Shown here: piece after piece, positions 27,839 through 36,444 of the stretch
Layout: every line of letters starts with the position of its first letter
How positions within the stretch are numbered: the stretch's first letter is position 1
Assembly (NCBI RefSeq): GCF_016919385.1
Contig: NZ_CP070351.1
Coordinates: 2,170,001-2,234,000, forward strand
Length of the DNA stretch: 64,000 bases
Direction of reading: 5' to 3'
From: Gordonia sp. PDNC005
Lineage (GTDB): Bacteria > Actinomycetota > Actinomycetes > Mycobacteriales > Mycobacteriaceae
Program-made: the position numbers and the translations under genes
Notes under the pieces: model-generated
Databases searched by the model: none
What the model was told of the DNA's origin: nothing
Seen by the model: only the letters and a program-made list of their open reading frames with translations

Positions 27839-28312
27839 CTATCGACGCGCGTCACTTGACGACGCGGGCGGGACGTCCAGCAACGCCCACCCGAGAACAC
27901 GACCACCGCTGCGGGACGCAAGACTCGCGATCCGCGCTCGTTCCTGCGACGCGGTCCGCGCGTCGACCGATTGCACCCGGACAAGAGCCAGGAGCACACC
28001 GCCGTCGAACGCCCCTGGGTCGTCGGGCAGCGGCTGACCTTCTGAGTAGCCTTCCAATCCAGCCGATGCCGCCGCGTCGTCGAGCGCACTCTCGGGAAGT
28101 TCGAGAAGATGCCGCAGAACGACCTTCCGATCGGAATCGAAGCCCGCATCCGACAAGACCGCCGACGACGCCACCGCGTCGTCGTCCGCTCGGACGATCA
28201 CCGCCAGGTCGTCGTCGTCGACACTCGGCACACGGACCGCGCGGCTCCCCGAGCCGAAGAGCCTGCCGAGTCTGCTGCGAAGTCCGGACGCTCCCGGAGT
28301 GTCACTCGTCAT
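27839..28312 (-). CDS. Hypothetical protein upstream of trpD
   Basis: 157 residues, not recognised. The N-terminus is basic ([16 protein letters not shown]); the rest forms two alternating alpha/beta halves ([24 protein letters not shown], then [16 protein letters not shown] and [14 protein letters not shown]), suggesting a duplicated ferredoxin-like fold. No signal peptide, Cys motif or catalytic triad is visible. I start at ATG 28312; an in-frame start 66 bases earlier is unlikely. It precedes trpD by 9 bases and is divergent from ctaE. The 155 bases to the ctaE start hold both promoters and no other gene. Confidence 0.65.
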   Translation of the reverse strand: MTSDTPGASGLRSRLGRLFGSGSRAVRVPSVDDDDLAVIVRADDDAVASSAVLSDAGFDSDRKVVLRHLLELPESALDDAAASAGLEGYSEGQPLPDDPGAFDGGVLLALVRVQSVDARTASQERARIASLASRSGGRVLGWALLDVPPASSSDARR

Positions 28313-28467
28313 GTCTCGACATAACCAGATCCGCCCAGGTACGCGCACCTCGGGAGACACGCCGAGACGACGCGCCACGATCGTTCTACCTGCAGTGCAG
28401 AGAAGTCCGGCCCCAATTTCCCTACCCAGGTGGAAATCGCTTACTACGAACCGTCATACTTCATGTT

Positions 28468-29079
28468 GTGACTAGCGCTGTGGGTAACTCCGGAACCGCC
28501 ATCACCTCACGCGTGCACTCGCTGAACCGTCCGAACATGGTCAGCGTCGGCACCATCGTGTGGTTGTCGAGCGAGTTGATGTTCTTCGCCGGCCTGTTCG
28601 CGATGTATTTCGTCGCGCGGGCCAACGCTGCCGACGGCTGGCCTCAGCCGCCTGCTCACCTGAATTTGGCACTCGCCGTGCCGGTGACGCTCGTGCTGAT
28701 CCTCAGCTCGGTCACCTGCCAGTACGGCGTGTTCGCGGCCGAGAAGGGTGACGTGTACGGCCTTCGCCGCTGGTACACGCTCACACTCGCGATGGGCGCG
28801 TTCTTCGTGGCAGGTCAGGCGTACGAGTACTACACGCTCGTCGGTGAGGGACTGACCCTCTCGTCGAACGCGTACGGCTCGGTCTTCTACATGGCTACCG
28901 GGTTCCACGGCATGCACGTCATCGGCGGTCTCATCGCCTTCGTGTACCTGCTGATCCGCACCCGCATGTCGAAGTTCACGCCCGCGCAGGCGACCGCTGC
29001 GATCGTCGTGTCGTACTACTGGCACTTCGTCGACGTCGTGTGGATCGCCCTCTTCGTAGTCATCTACTTCATCCGGTAG
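28468..29079 (+). CDS. ctaE: Cytochrome c oxidase subunit III
   Basis: Subunit III of the aa3-type terminal oxidase in the bc1-aa3 supercomplex. Five membrane segments; the conserved [13 protein letters not shown] and [22 protein letters not shown] end are present. 203 residues. The start is GTG 28468 ([21 protein letters not shown]), which matches the mycobacterial protein from its first residues; no ribosome site is visible, so the message may have a very short leader. First gene of the ctaE-qcrC-qcrA-qcrB operon. Confidence 0.96.
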   Translation: MTSAVGNSGTAITSRVHSLNRPNMVSVGTIVWLSSELMFFAGLFAMYFVARANAADGWPQPPAHLNLALAVPVTLVLILSSVTCQYGVFAAEKGDVYGLRRWYTLTLAMGAFFVAGQAYEYYTLVGEGLTLSSNAYGSVFYMATGFHGMHVIGGLIAFVYLLIRTRMSKFTPAQATAAIVVSYYWHFVDVVWIALFVVIYFIR

Positions 29080-29154
29080 TCCCGGCGATCCTTGAAGAAC
29101 CGATCAGCCCCGGTTCACCAGAAACCAGTCCAACCGCTTAGTAGAGAGTCACCG

Positions 29155-30048
29155 ATGAGATCATCTCCACCGAGTTCGCCGGATTCGAGCGACGAAACGT
29201 CAGGAGCGCGCGCCAAGGCGCGCCGCAAGCTGCGTCGACGCGCCGCCGGTACCCTCTTCCTCTTCCTCGGCCTCGTCGCCACCGGCTTGATCGCCGGGCT
29301 CATCAGCCCGAAGCCGCAGATCGCGACCGCTGAAGACAAGCAGGTCGCCATGATCAATGCCGGCAAGCAGCTGTACTCGACGTCGTGCATCACCTGCCAC
29401 GGCACCAACCTCGAAGGCGTGCCGGACCGCGGTCCCTCGCTCATGGGTGTCGGCGACGCCGCCGTGTACTTCCAGGTCTCGACCGGCCGTATGCCCGCCG
29501 CTCGCGGTGAGGCTCAGGCACAGCGCAAGCCCGCCAAGTTCACCGAGGCTCAGATCGATCAGCTCGGTGCCTACATTCAGGCGATGGGCGGCGGTCCCCG
29601 CGCCGCATACGTTCTGGACGAGAACGGCAACGTCAAGCGCGACGAGAACGGCTTCCCGGAGCTCAAGATGGATCAGCTCCGTGGCACCGACCTCGGTCGC
29701 GGCTCCGAGCTCTTCCGCCTCAACTGCGCCTCCTGCCACAACTTCACCGGTCGTGGCGGCGCTCTGTCGGGCGGCAAGTTCGCTCCCCCGCTGACCGATG
29801 TGAACCCGCAGCAGCTGTACACGGCGATGCTCACCGGCCCGCAGAACATGCCGAAGTTCTCCAACCGGCAGCTGTCGGTCGAAGACAAGGAAGACATCAT
29901 CGGCTACATCCGCTACGCGGACACGGCCAACCCGAGCGGCGGACTCGGCCTGGGCGGATTCGGCCCGGCCTCTGAGGGTCTGACCATGTGGGTCGTCGGC
30001 GCAGCTGCCATCGTCGCAGGCGCCATGTGGATTGGATCACGAAATTGA
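29155..30048 (+). CDS. qcrC: Diheme cytochrome c subunit of bc1 complex
   Basis: Cytochrome cc subunit that passes electrons directly from the bc1 complex to the aa3 oxidase, replacing a soluble cytochrome c. An N-terminal anchor (about residues 30-50) is followed by two heme-binding domains with SCITCHG and NCASCHN, each with a distal Met later (RMPAA, NMPKF), and a C-terminal membrane segment ([19 protein letters not shown]). 297 residues from ATG 29155. Its stop overlaps the TTG start of qcrA. Confidence 0.96.
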   Translation: MRSSPPSSPDSSDETSGARAKARRKLRRRAAGTLFLFLGLVATGLIAGLISPKPQIATAEDKQVAMINAGKQLYSTSCITCHGTNLEGVPDRGPSLMGVGDAAVYFQVSTGRMPAARGEAQAQRKPAKFTEAQIDQLGAYIQAMGGGPRAAYVLDENGNVKRDENGFPELKMDQLRGTDLGRGSELFRLNCASCHNFTGRGGALSGGKFAPPLTDVNPQQLYTAMLTGPQNMPKFSNRQLSVEDKEDIIGYIRYADTANPSGGLGLGGFGPASEGLTMWVVGAAAIVAGAMWIGSRN

Positions 30049-31211
30049 GCGAGTCGAACAAGGACCTCCCGACCGCTGAGGAACTCGCGGCGATGTCCAC
30101 CGAGGACAAGGTTCGTCTCGGCACGAACCTCGACGGTGTGGAGATCATCCACCGCACCGAGCGGTTCCCTGAACCGGGCACCCGCGCCGAGAAGCGCGCC
30201 GAGGCGACTGTCGCCATCTGGTTCACCCTCGCCGGGCTGCTCGCCCTTGCGGGAATGGTTCTCTTCATCTGGAACCGGTGGGAATTCACCATGCCGGAAG
30301 AAGAGGGCTACTGGGCCTACACGTTCTACACCCCGTTGCTCGGCGTCACCTTCGGCGGCGCGATCCTGGCGTTCGGTTTCGGCGTCATCCAGATCTCCAA
30401 GCGCTTCATCCCGCAGGAGATCTCGGTGCAGGACCGCCACGACGGCGGCTCGAGCGAGGTCGACAAGCAGACGATCGTCGCTGAACTCAGCGACACCCTG
30501 CAGACCAGCACACTCCCCCGCCGCAAGATGATCATCGGCTCCGCCGTGTTCGGCGTCGGAGCGATCGGTGTGTCGGCGGGCGTCGCAGCTCTGGGCGGTT
30601 TCATCAAGAACCCCTGGGCCAAGCGCGAAGACGCCGATCTCTGGCACTCGGGCTGGTCGACCAACCACAGCGAGAAGCCGGGCGAGACCGTCTTCCTGCG
30701 TCGCGACACCGGCAACCCGTACCAGGTCGTCCTGGTGCGCCCGGAGGATCTCGACGCAGGCGCCATGGAAACGGTCTTCCCGTGGCGCGTCTCGGACGGC
30801 TACGGCGACACCGAGCATTCGCGTCACAAGCTGCTCGAAGGCCTCCGTGCCGTCCGCAACCCCGTGATGCTGATCCGCCTCCGTCCCGAGGACAACAAGC
30901 GGGTCGTCAAGCGCCGTGGCCAGGAGAGCTTCAACTTCGGCGACTACTACGCGTACACAAAGGTGTGCAGCCACCTCGGTTGCCCCACCTCGCTGTACGA
31001 GCAGCAGACGCAGCGCATCCTGTGCCCGTGCCACCAGTCGCAGTTCAACGCGCTCGAGTACGGAAAGCCGGTCTTCGGTCCCGCCGCCCGCGCTCTCGCT
31101 CAGCTGCCTATCACTGTCAACAACCAGGGCTACTTGGTCGCCAACACCGCTATCAACGGCGGCGACTTCATCGAGCCTGTCGGACCGGCATTCTGGGAGC
31201 GTAAGTCATGA
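30045..31211 (+). CDS. qcrA: Rieske iron-sulfur subunit of bc1 complex
   Basis: Actinobacterial Rieske protein with three N-terminal membrane segments and a C-terminal [2Fe-2S] domain. The cluster ligands are in CSHLGCP and CPCHQSQF. The twin-Arg-like RRK before the third segment fits dual Sec/Tat insertion known for this family. I start at TTG 30045, which gives a TTGA overlap with qcrC and a beginning ([16 protein letters not shown]) like relatives; a GTG at 30027 is the alternative. 388 residues. The C-terminus overlaps qcrB (ATGA). Confidence 0.95.
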   Translation: MSESNKDLPTAEELAAMSTEDKVRLGTNLDGVEIIHRTERFPEPGTRAEKRAEATVAIWFTLAGLLALAGMVLFIWNRWEFTMPEEEGYWAYTFYTPLLGVTFGGAILAFGFGVIQISKRFIPQEISVQDRHDGGSSEVDKQTIVAELSDTLQTSTLPRRKMIIGSAVFGVGAIGVSAGVAALGGFIKNPWAKREDADLWHSGWSTNHSEKPGETVFLRRDTGNPYQVVLVRPEDLDAGAMETVFPWRVSDGYGDTEHSRHKLLEGLRAVRNPVMLIRLRPEDNKRVVKRRGQESFNFGDYYAYTKVCSHLGCPTSLYEQQTQRILCPCHQSQFNALEYGKPVFGPAARALAQLPITVNNQGYLVANTAINGGDFIEPVGPAFWERKS

Positions 31212-32827
31212 CGATCGCCGATCGCCTCGCCACGCAGGCAGAAGAGGTCGACTCGAGGTACCACCTGGCTGCGGGCATGCGCCGCCAGATCAACAAGGTC
31301 TTCCCCACGCATTGGTCGTTCATGCTGGGCGAGGTCTCGCTCTACAGCTTCATCATCCTGCTGCTGTCGGGCGTGTACCTGACGTTCTTCTTCGATCCGT
31401 CGATGGCGCACGTCACGTACGAAGGCGCATATCAGCCGCTCAACGGCGTCACGATGAGCCGTGCGTACGAGACCACGCTCGACCTCTCGTTCGAGGTCCG
31501 CGGCGGTCTGTTCGTCCGCCAGATCCACCACTGGGCGGCTCTGCTGTTCGCTGCGTCGATCATCCTGCACATGATGCGCATCTTCTTCACCGGCGCGTTC
31601 CGTCGCCCGCGTGAGGCGAACTGGGTCATCGGCTGCTTCCTGCTGCTGCTGGCGATGTTCGAGGGCTTCTTCGGTTACTCGCTCCCCGACGATCTGCTGT
31701 CGGGCACGGGTGTCCGAGCCGCCATGTCGGGCATCGTCCTGGGCATTCCGTTGATCGGCACCTGGGTCCACTGGGCTCTGTTCGGTGGCGACTTCCCCGG
31801 CGACATCATCATCCCGCGCCTGTACGTGCTGCACGTGCTGCTGTTCCCGGCCATCATCCTGGCCCTGATCGGCGCTCACCTCGCACTCGTCTGGTACCAG
31901 AAGCACACGCAGTTCCCCGGCCCCGGCCGCACCGAGAAGAACGTCGTCGGCGTTCGCATCCTCCCGGTGTTCGCTGCCAAGGGCGGCGCGTTCTTCGCGA
32001 TCGTGTTCGGTGTCCTCGCCGTCATGGCCGGCATCTTCCAGATCAACCCGGTCTGGAACATCGGACCGTACAACCCGGCGCAGGTGTCGGCGGGTTCGCA
32101 GCCGGACATCTACATGATGTGGACGGACGGTTTCGCTCGACTGATGCCTGCCTGGGAGCTCTACCTGGGCAACTACACGATCCCCGCCATCTTCTGGGTG
32201 GTCCTGGTGATCGGCGTGCTGTTCGGTCTGCTCTTCGGTTACCCGTGGATCGAGAAGGCCCTCACCGGCGACACTGCACACCACAACCTGCTGCAGCGTC
32301 CCCGTGACACCCCGGTTCGCACCGCCGCCGGCGCGATGGCCCTGACGTTCTACATCATCCTCACGCTGATGTGCATGAACGACATCATCGCCCTGAAGTT
32401 CCACATCTCGCTGAACGCGACGACGTGGATGGGTCGAATCGGCCTGATCGTCCTGCCGCCGCTGGTGTACTTCATCACCTACCGTTGGGCACTGTCTCTG
32501 CAGCGCAGCGACCGCGACGTTCTCTCCCACGGCATCGAGACGGGCATCATCCGTCGCGAGCCGAAGGGCGAGTACATCGAGATGCACCAGCCGCTGGGCC
32601 CGGTGGACGATCACGGCCACCCGATCCCGCTGCCCTACGAGGGTGCGGCGCTGCCGAAGCGCATGAACAAGCTCGGCTCGGCCGGCGCCCCCGGCACCGG
32701 TACCGTCCTCGTCCCGGACTCTCTCGAGGAGCAGGCGACCAACCGTCGTATCGCTCACGAGAACCACGACGCCGAGAAGAAGGCGCTCCAGGAACTTCAG
32801 GAAAAGGGCGGAAACCCGCTCGCCTGA
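31208..32827 (+). CDS. qcrB: Cytochrome b subunit of bc1 complex
   Basis: Quinol-oxidising membrane subunit with about nine segments and a long C-terminal cytosolic tail typical of Actinobacteria. The two heme b His pairs lie in the second and fourth helices ([32 protein letters not shown]), and the quinol-site PEWY-type region reads [13 protein letters not shown] here. 539 residues. This subunit is the target of imidazopyridine inhibitors in mycobacteria. Its stop is followed by a strong hairpin. Confidence 0.96.
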   Translation: MTIADRLATQAEEVDSRYHLAAGMRRQINKVFPTHWSFMLGEVSLYSFIILLLSGVYLTFFFDPSMAHVTYEGAYQPLNGVTMSRAYETTLDLSFEVRGGLFVRQIHHWAALLFAASIILHMMRIFFTGAFRRPREANWVIGCFLLLLAMFEGFFGYSLPDDLLSGTGVRAAMSGIVLGIPLIGTWVHWALFGGDFPGDIIIPRLYVLHVLLFPAIILALIGAHLALVWYQKHTQFPGPGRTEKNVVGVRILPVFAAKGGAFFAIVFGVLAVMAGIFQINPVWNIGPYNPAQVSAGSQPDIYMMWTDGFARLMPAWELYLGNYTIPAIFWVVLVIGVLFGLLFGYPWIEKALTGDTAHHNLLQRPRDTPVRTAAGAMALTFYIILTLMCMNDIIALKFHISLNATTWMGRIGLIVLPPLVYFITYRWALSLQRSDRDVLSHGIETGIIRREPKGEYIEMHQPLGPVDDHGHPIPLPYEGAALPKRMNKLGSAGAPGTGTVLVPDSLEEQATNRRIAHENHDAEKKALQELQEKGGNPLA

Positions 32828-32843
32828 CGCTCCATCGCTTCAT

Positions 32844-32883
32844 CGAGAGAGGCCGCCTCGCATCCGCGAGGCGGCCTCTCTCG
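32844..32883 (+). terminator. Terminator of the ctaE-qcrCAB operon
   Basis: Perfect 18-base stem (32844-32861 with 32866-32883; core GAGGCCGCCTCGC) and a 4-base loop ATCC, 17 bases after the qcrB stop. The stem is very stable; the following U-tract is weak, as is usual in this order. Confidence 0.85.
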
Positions 32884-32909
32884 TATCCGCTCCCCTCCCC
32901 CACCGCCTT

Positions 32910-32973
32910 CCCGCGGCACTTCTCGTTCCCGCACTTCGTCGGGGCGAGGAGCGCGAACGAGAAGTGCCGCGGG
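32910..32973. repeat. Palindromic repeat, copy A, upstream of nuclease gene
   Basis: A 19-base perfect inverted repeat (32910-32928 with 32955-32973, core GCGGCACTTCTCGTT) around a 26-base loop containing GTCGGGGCGAGGAGCG. A second copy in the same orientation lies at 33945-34004. About 52 of 59 aligned bases agree. It follows the qcr terminator and precedes the start of the nuclease-like gene by 58 bases. Confidence 0.85.
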
Positions 32974-33031
32974 TACAAGCCTGTGGATACCGCCCTGGTC
33001 GGATCGCGGACTTCGCGCTTGGATACAGCGC

Positions 33032-33943
33032 ATGTGGACGACAGATGGTAACGGCGTGGTCAGACGGTCCGAGGCGCTCGACGCAGGCCGTACAGACGCG
33101 GACATCCGACAGGCGGTCCGGAGAGGAGAACTCCTCGTCGCCTGCCGGGGTTTGTACATACCCAGATGCAGTCTGCCCGTCGAGAAGTGGCGCCTCGAAC
33201 AAGAGGTCTATAAACGACGCTGCCTCTCCGAAGCCGACGCCGGGGCCGTCCTCAGTCACCAGTCCGCTGCTGCCGTCCTCGGCCTGGCGATGCTGGAACC
33301 GGACATGAGCCGTGTCCACGTGTCAGTACAAACCTCAGCCAACGGGAAACGCCGCGCCACGCGGCACATCCACACCAGCCTTGACGAGAATGATGTCATC
33401 TCCCTGGACGGCTTCCTGGTCACCAGTCCGGCACGCAGCGCTGTGGACGTAGCGCTGACCTCCGATTTCGCAGGTGCCCTCGCCGTGTTCGATTCTGCGC
33501 TGCGAATCGGAGTCGACCGTGCTGAACTCCAGGACCGCCTCGAGTCGGGCCGCCGACGAGGCATAGTCCGAGCGCGTGTTGCGCTGCGGTACGCGAACGG
33601 ATTGGCCGCGAACCCCGGCGAATCGTGGAGCCGGGCTCAGATGATCGAGGCACGCTTGCCAGTTCCCAGCCTGCAGTCCGAGATCACCGTCGAAGGCCGC
33701 ACCTACTTCAGCGACTTCGACTGGGATCTGCTGGTCATCGGCGAGTTCGACGGCCAAGGCAAGTACCTGGCGAACCTCCGCCCGGGCGAAGAGGTTGCTG
33801 ATGCGGTCCTGCGGGAGAAGGACCGCGAGAACGCGCTACGCCGGATGGGCTTCGAGATCGTCCGCTGGGACTGGACTGTCGCGAAACGTCGACAAGTCGC
33901 TGCGCGTGTTCGCCCGTACTTGGACGCCGCCGGTCTGTTGTGA
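33032..33943 (+). CDS. AbiEi-type winged-helix / DUF559 (Vsr-like) nuclease-fold protein
   Basis: 303 residues. Residues about 8-45 look like the AbiEi antitoxin winged helix (VVRRSEALDAGRTDADIRQA, RGLYIP). The middle contains the AbiEi-associated domain (AVLSHQSAAAVLGLAML, TSPARSAVDVAL). Residues about 195-285 match the DUF559 PD-(D/E)xK-type core: Glu197, Asp228/Asp230, Glu238 in IGEFDGQGKY with Lys244, then EKDRENALRRMGFEIVRWDW. No partner AbiEii toxin gene is beside it, so this is a solo member, as is frequent in Mycobacteriales. The gene stands between two copies of a palindromic repeat, where mycobacteria have Rv2197c/mmpS3. DNA binding is likely; nuclease activity is unproven. Confidence 0.8.
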   Translation: MWTTDGNGVVRRSEALDAGRTDADIRQAVRRGELLVACRGLYIPRCSLPVEKWRLEQEVYKRRCLSEADAGAVLSHQSAAAVLGLAMLEPDMSRVHVSVQTSANGKRRATRHIHTSLDENDVISLDGFLVTSPARSAVDVALTSDFAGALAVFDSALRIGVDRAELQDRLESGRRRGIVRARVALRYANGLAANPGESWSRAQMIEARLPVPSLQSEITVEGRTYFSDFDWDLLVIGEFDGQGKYLANLRPGEEVADAVLREKDRENALRRMGFEIVRWDWTVAKRRQVAARVRPYLDAAGLL

Positions 33944-33944
33944 T

Positions 33945-34004
33945 CGCGGCACTTCTCGTCCCCGCTCTCTGTCGGGGCGAGGAGCGGGGACGAGAACTGC
34001 CGCG
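33945..34004. repeat. Palindromic repeat, copy B, between convergent stops
   Basis: Inverted repeat of 23 bases (33945-33967 with 33982-34004, core GCGGCACTTCTCGTCCCCGC) with one mismatch and a 14-base loop. It shares GTCGGGGCGAGGAGCG with copy A. It begins one base after the nuclease stop and ends immediately before the stop of the convergent acetyltransferase, so it may serve both as terminator. A T-to-C change in its left arm against copy A is matched by A-to-G in the right arm. Confidence 0.85.
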
Positions 34005-34535
34005 TTACCAGACGTCGCCGGCGCGCCAGTCGCAGAGGAGGCGTGCGCTCGTGTCAATGGAGACTGTGGACGGAGTCCGGAGGATGAGGACCCCTCCCTC
34101 GTCGTCCGGTGTCATCGTCACACCGTTCGGTGTCAGGGCGCCCAGTGGACCTGTCCACGGCTCCCAGCCGCGTCGGAGATAGAGCGGCATTCCGTCGTCC
34201 GACGCCCCCAGCGCCCCGAGGTCGTACGCACTGCGGACTATCTCGTCGATCCGCGACATCAGCGCCTCGCCGATCCCCCGGCGACGCATGCGGGAGGCCA
34301 CGGCAACGGCTTCTACATAGCCGACGCGATACACGTCGTCTCCTGCGACCAGCTGACGCTGGACAACCGCCGCGTGACCGACAACACCGTCGGCGTCCTC
34401 CGCGATGACGTGGACGCCACCGAGAGCATGGTCGAAGTCGGAGGCCTCGAAGTCGTGTTCGAACGCTTCGTCCAAGAATGAGAACAGCGCCGACCGATCA
34501 TCGTCGGCCAGTTCGTGGGTATGACAAAGCCGCAC
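34005..34535 (-). CDS. Aminoglycoside 2'-N-acetyltransferase, AAC(2') family
   Basis: GNAT-fold enzyme. Family landmarks are FDHALGGVHVIAEDADGVVGHAAVVQR (in pieces FDHALGGVH and VGHAAVVQR), the acetyl-CoA loop VEAVAVASRMRRRGIGEALM, YLRRGWEPWTGP, and the ending TSARLLCDWRAGDVW, nearly identical to that of chromosomal mycobacterial AAC(2') enzymes. 176 residues. It could confer intrinsic tolerance to gentamicin/tobramycin-type drugs, or act mainly on a cell-wall substrate as suggested for mycobacteria. The only plausible start, GTG 34535, lies inside the stem of the terminator of the ctaC-ctaF operon, 39 bases after the ctaF stop, with no ribosome site. In M. tuberculosis the homologue is elsewhere (Rv0262c), so it is an insertion here. 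Confidence 0.8.
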   Translation of the reverse strand: MRLCHTHELADDDRSALFSFLDEAFEHDFEASDFDHALGGVHVIAEDADGVVGHAAVVQRQLVAGDDVYRVGYVEAVAVASRMRRRGIGEALMSRIDEIVRSAYDLGALGASDDGMPLYLRRGWEPWTGPLGALTPNGVTMTPDDEGGVLILRTPSTVSIDTSARLLCDWRAGDVW

Positions 34536-34559
34536 CCGGTATCCGGGTGCGGCTTTGTC
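34523..34559 (-). terminator. Terminator after ctaF overlapping the acetyltransferase start
   Basis: Perfect 17-base stem (34523-34539 with 34543-34559, core AAAGCCGCACCCGG) and a 3-base loop, 14 bases past the ctaF stop on the minus strand, ending in GCTTTGTC. The start codon of the AAC(2') gene falls inside its 3' arm. Confidence 0.85.
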
Positions 34560-34573
34560 AGATGCTGTGTGCG

Positions 34574-34990
34574 TCAGTGCTTCTCAGGTCCGACGTGGTA
34601 CTCGAACACGAGGCCTGCGACAGCAGCGAGGATCACGGCCACCATGGTGATCGAGAACCAGAAGTTGCCGGTCGCGAACCCGATCGCGAAGAGCGAGGCG
34701 CCTGCGGCGATTGCGATGGGCCAGTAGCTGTGCGGGCTGAAGAAGCCCAGCTCGCCGGCGCCGTCTTCGATCTCGGCGTCGTCGTAGTCCTCAGGGCGGA
34801 TCTCAACACGACGAGCAACGAACCGGAAGTACGTTCCCGCGATCAGAGCCAGACCACCCGCGAAGAACATGCACGTGACGCCGGTCCATTCGACGCCCGT
34901 CCGGTAGTAGTAGGTGCAGACGGCGTAGATGACGCCCATCAGAATGAAGAAGACTGCGAGGACCTCGAAGAGGCGTGCTTCGATCTTCAT
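34574..34990 (-). CDS. ctaF: Cytochrome c oxidase subunit IV
   Basis: Actinobacterial aa3 oxidase subunit IV, 138 residues with four membrane segments in two pairs ([21 protein letters not shown] and [16 protein letters not shown]; then [18 protein letters not shown] and [18 protein letters not shown]). The HSYWP and final FEYHVG motifs are typical. The start ATG overlaps the ctaC stop (ATGA). The counterpart by position is Rv2199c. Required for stable assembly of the supercomplex oxidase in mycobacteria. Confidence 0.93.
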   Translation of the reverse strand: MKIEARLFEVLAVFFILMGVIYAVCTYYYRTGVEWTGVTCMFFAGGLALIAGTYFRFVARRVEIRPEDYDDAEIEDGAGELGFFSPHSYWPIAIAAGASLFAIGFATGNFWFSITMVAVILAAVAGLVFEYHVGPEKH

Positions 34991-36135
34991 CAGTTCTTAC
35001 CTCCCTCGGCCGGAGTGCATCCGGCCAGTGCGGTGTTGTTCGCATCGCCGAGATCCGACGGAGTCGTGCCATTCGAGACGCGGCGCGTGTCGAACGGAAC
35101 CGTCGTCACCGAACGCGGCTGCTGGCAGACCGCCTGCAGTGCCTCCGAGTTCGGAGCCTCCGGGTTGGCCTTGCGGAATTCGATGTAGCGAGCGAACACC
35201 TCGGGACTCACGGCCCGAACCTCGAAGTTCATCATCGCGTGGTAGGTGCCGCACATCTCCGCGCAGCGTCCGACGAAGGCGCCTTCACGATCGATACCGC
35301 TGATCTGGAACGACGAATCCGTGTGGTTCTGCTCCGGGAACGGCATGACGTCGCGCTTGAAGAGGAACTCCGGAACCCAGAACGAGTGGACGACGTCGGC
35401 CGCCGCGAGATCGAACTGGATGCGGGTGTCGGTCGGCAGGACCAGGATCGGGATCTCCGACGACGAACCAAGGGTCTCGATCTGATCGAAGGCGAGGTAC
35501 TTGCGCTCCTCGTTCGACCGGCCGCCTGCGGCGCCCTTGATCTCTTCCTTCTCACCCTCGTGCTCGCGGAACTTCGGGATCTGCAGGTCGAACGCCGAGC
35601 CCTTCTTCGAGTCCTTGGCGTCGACGAGCTGCCGGCCGTTCACGTTGACCGAGTTGTACCCGAACTTCCAGTTCCACTGGAACGCGGTCACGTCGACGAC
35701 GACGGCGGGATTGTCTTCCTTCGCCTCGACCTTGTTCTGGACGACGACGGTGAAGTAGAACATCACGGCGATCAGCACGAACGGGATCGCGGTGTACGCC
35801 AGTTCGAGCGGCACGTTGTAGGCCGTCTGACGCGGGATCTCCTGATCCTCGGAGTCGACTGCCTTCGCGCGGTGGAATGTGATGGTCCAGAAGATGAGGG
35901 CCCACACGAACACACCCATGGCGAGGGCGGCGATGACCGACCACGTCCAGAATTCGGCCATGTCCTTGGCTTCGCTGGTCACGCCCGCAGGCCATCCGAA
36001 GCGCATCGCTTCTTCGGCACTGCAGCCCGAGGTCATCAGCACGACGACACCCAGGACCGCGAGGGCACTGAGTCGCTTGATCGTGCGCGACGTGGGTACC
36101 CCACGTCGCACAGACGGCCGTCCACGGTTCGTCAA
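34990..36135 (-). CDS. ctaC: Cytochrome c oxidase subunit II
   Basis: CuA-containing subunit II of the aa3 oxidase. A signal with lipobox-like TSGC suggests an acylated N-terminus, followed by two membrane helices and a periplasmic cupredoxin domain with the CuA ligands in [12 protein letters not shown] and [13 protein letters not shown] start at TTG 36135: AGGAAGG lies seven bases upstream and the protein then begins TNRGRP, like relatives; GTG 36141 is closer to the ribosome site and less likely. About 381 residues. The C-terminal tail (after FDTRRVSNG) is variable and ends with a Cys ([11 protein letters not shown]). First gene of ctaC-ctaF. Confidence 0.94.
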   Translation of the reverse strand: MTNRGRPSVRRGVPTSRTIKRLSALAVLGVVVLMTSGCSAEEAMRFGWPAGVTSEAKDMAEFWTWSVIAALAMGVFVWALIFWTITFHRAKAVDSEDQEIPRQTAYNVPLELAYTAIPFVLIAVMFYFTVVVQNKVEAKEDNPAVVVDVTAFQWNWKFGYNSVNVNGRQLVDAKDSKKGSAFDLQIPKFREHEGEKEEIKGAAGGRSNEERKYLAFDQIETLGSSSEIPILVLPTDTRIQFDLAAADVVHSFWVPEFLFKRDVMPFPEQNHTDSSFQISGIDREGAFVGRCAEMCGTYHAMMNFEVRAVSPEVFARYIEFRKANPEAPNSEALQAVCQQPRSVTTVPFDTRRVSNGTTPSDLGDANNTALAGCTPAEGGKN

Positions 36136-36221
36136 TTTCACGCCTTCCTGCTGACAGGGAGCTGTTCTACAAGTTTCGCGCACGAGTGTTGCACTGCTCG
36201 ACGCAATTCTTGCACCTAGTA

Positions 36222-36236
36222 ACTACGCAGCGTAGT
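36222..36236. promoter_or_regulatory. Palindrome in the ctaC/asnB divergent region
   Basis: ACTACGC-A-GCGTAGT, a 7-1-7 inverted repeat 87 bases upstream of the ctaC start. The 309-base region 36136-36444 must hold promoters for both divergent units; no gene is seen in it. The palindrome is a candidate binding site; the protein is unknown. Confidence 0.4.
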
Positions 36237-36444
36237 CCAACCCGCCCATCTGTTCTCGATTGGGGTTGGCGGTTTTGCACTCACGGTGGCCGACCTGCGG
36301 ATTCCTCCCGTGACAAGAGTGTCGTTTCCCTCACGAGACCCGCGGGATGTCGCACCCGGCGGCGCTTCTGCGGCATAGTAGACGCGGCGCGGAGACCAGT
36401 TCTTCGCCGAGACCTGCAATCGATGTGAAAAGAGGCCAGTCAGC

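Noticed and set aside
30985..32767. Long minus-strand frame opposite qcrB
   Set aside because: The translation is extremely rich in Gln, Asp, Glu, His and Arg, as expected from the complement of membrane-protein codons; qcrB is certain.
33032..33943. Complete AbiE toxin-antitoxin system
   Set aside because: No AbiEii nucleotidyltransferase toxin gene lies beside it; the neighbour at 34005 is an AAC(2') acetyltransferase on the opposite strand.
32910..34004. Composite transposon or IS element around the nuclease gene
   Set aside because: No transposase is present and the flanking repeats are same-orientation palindromes rather than terminal inverted repeats with target duplications; a mobile origin stays only a hypothesis.
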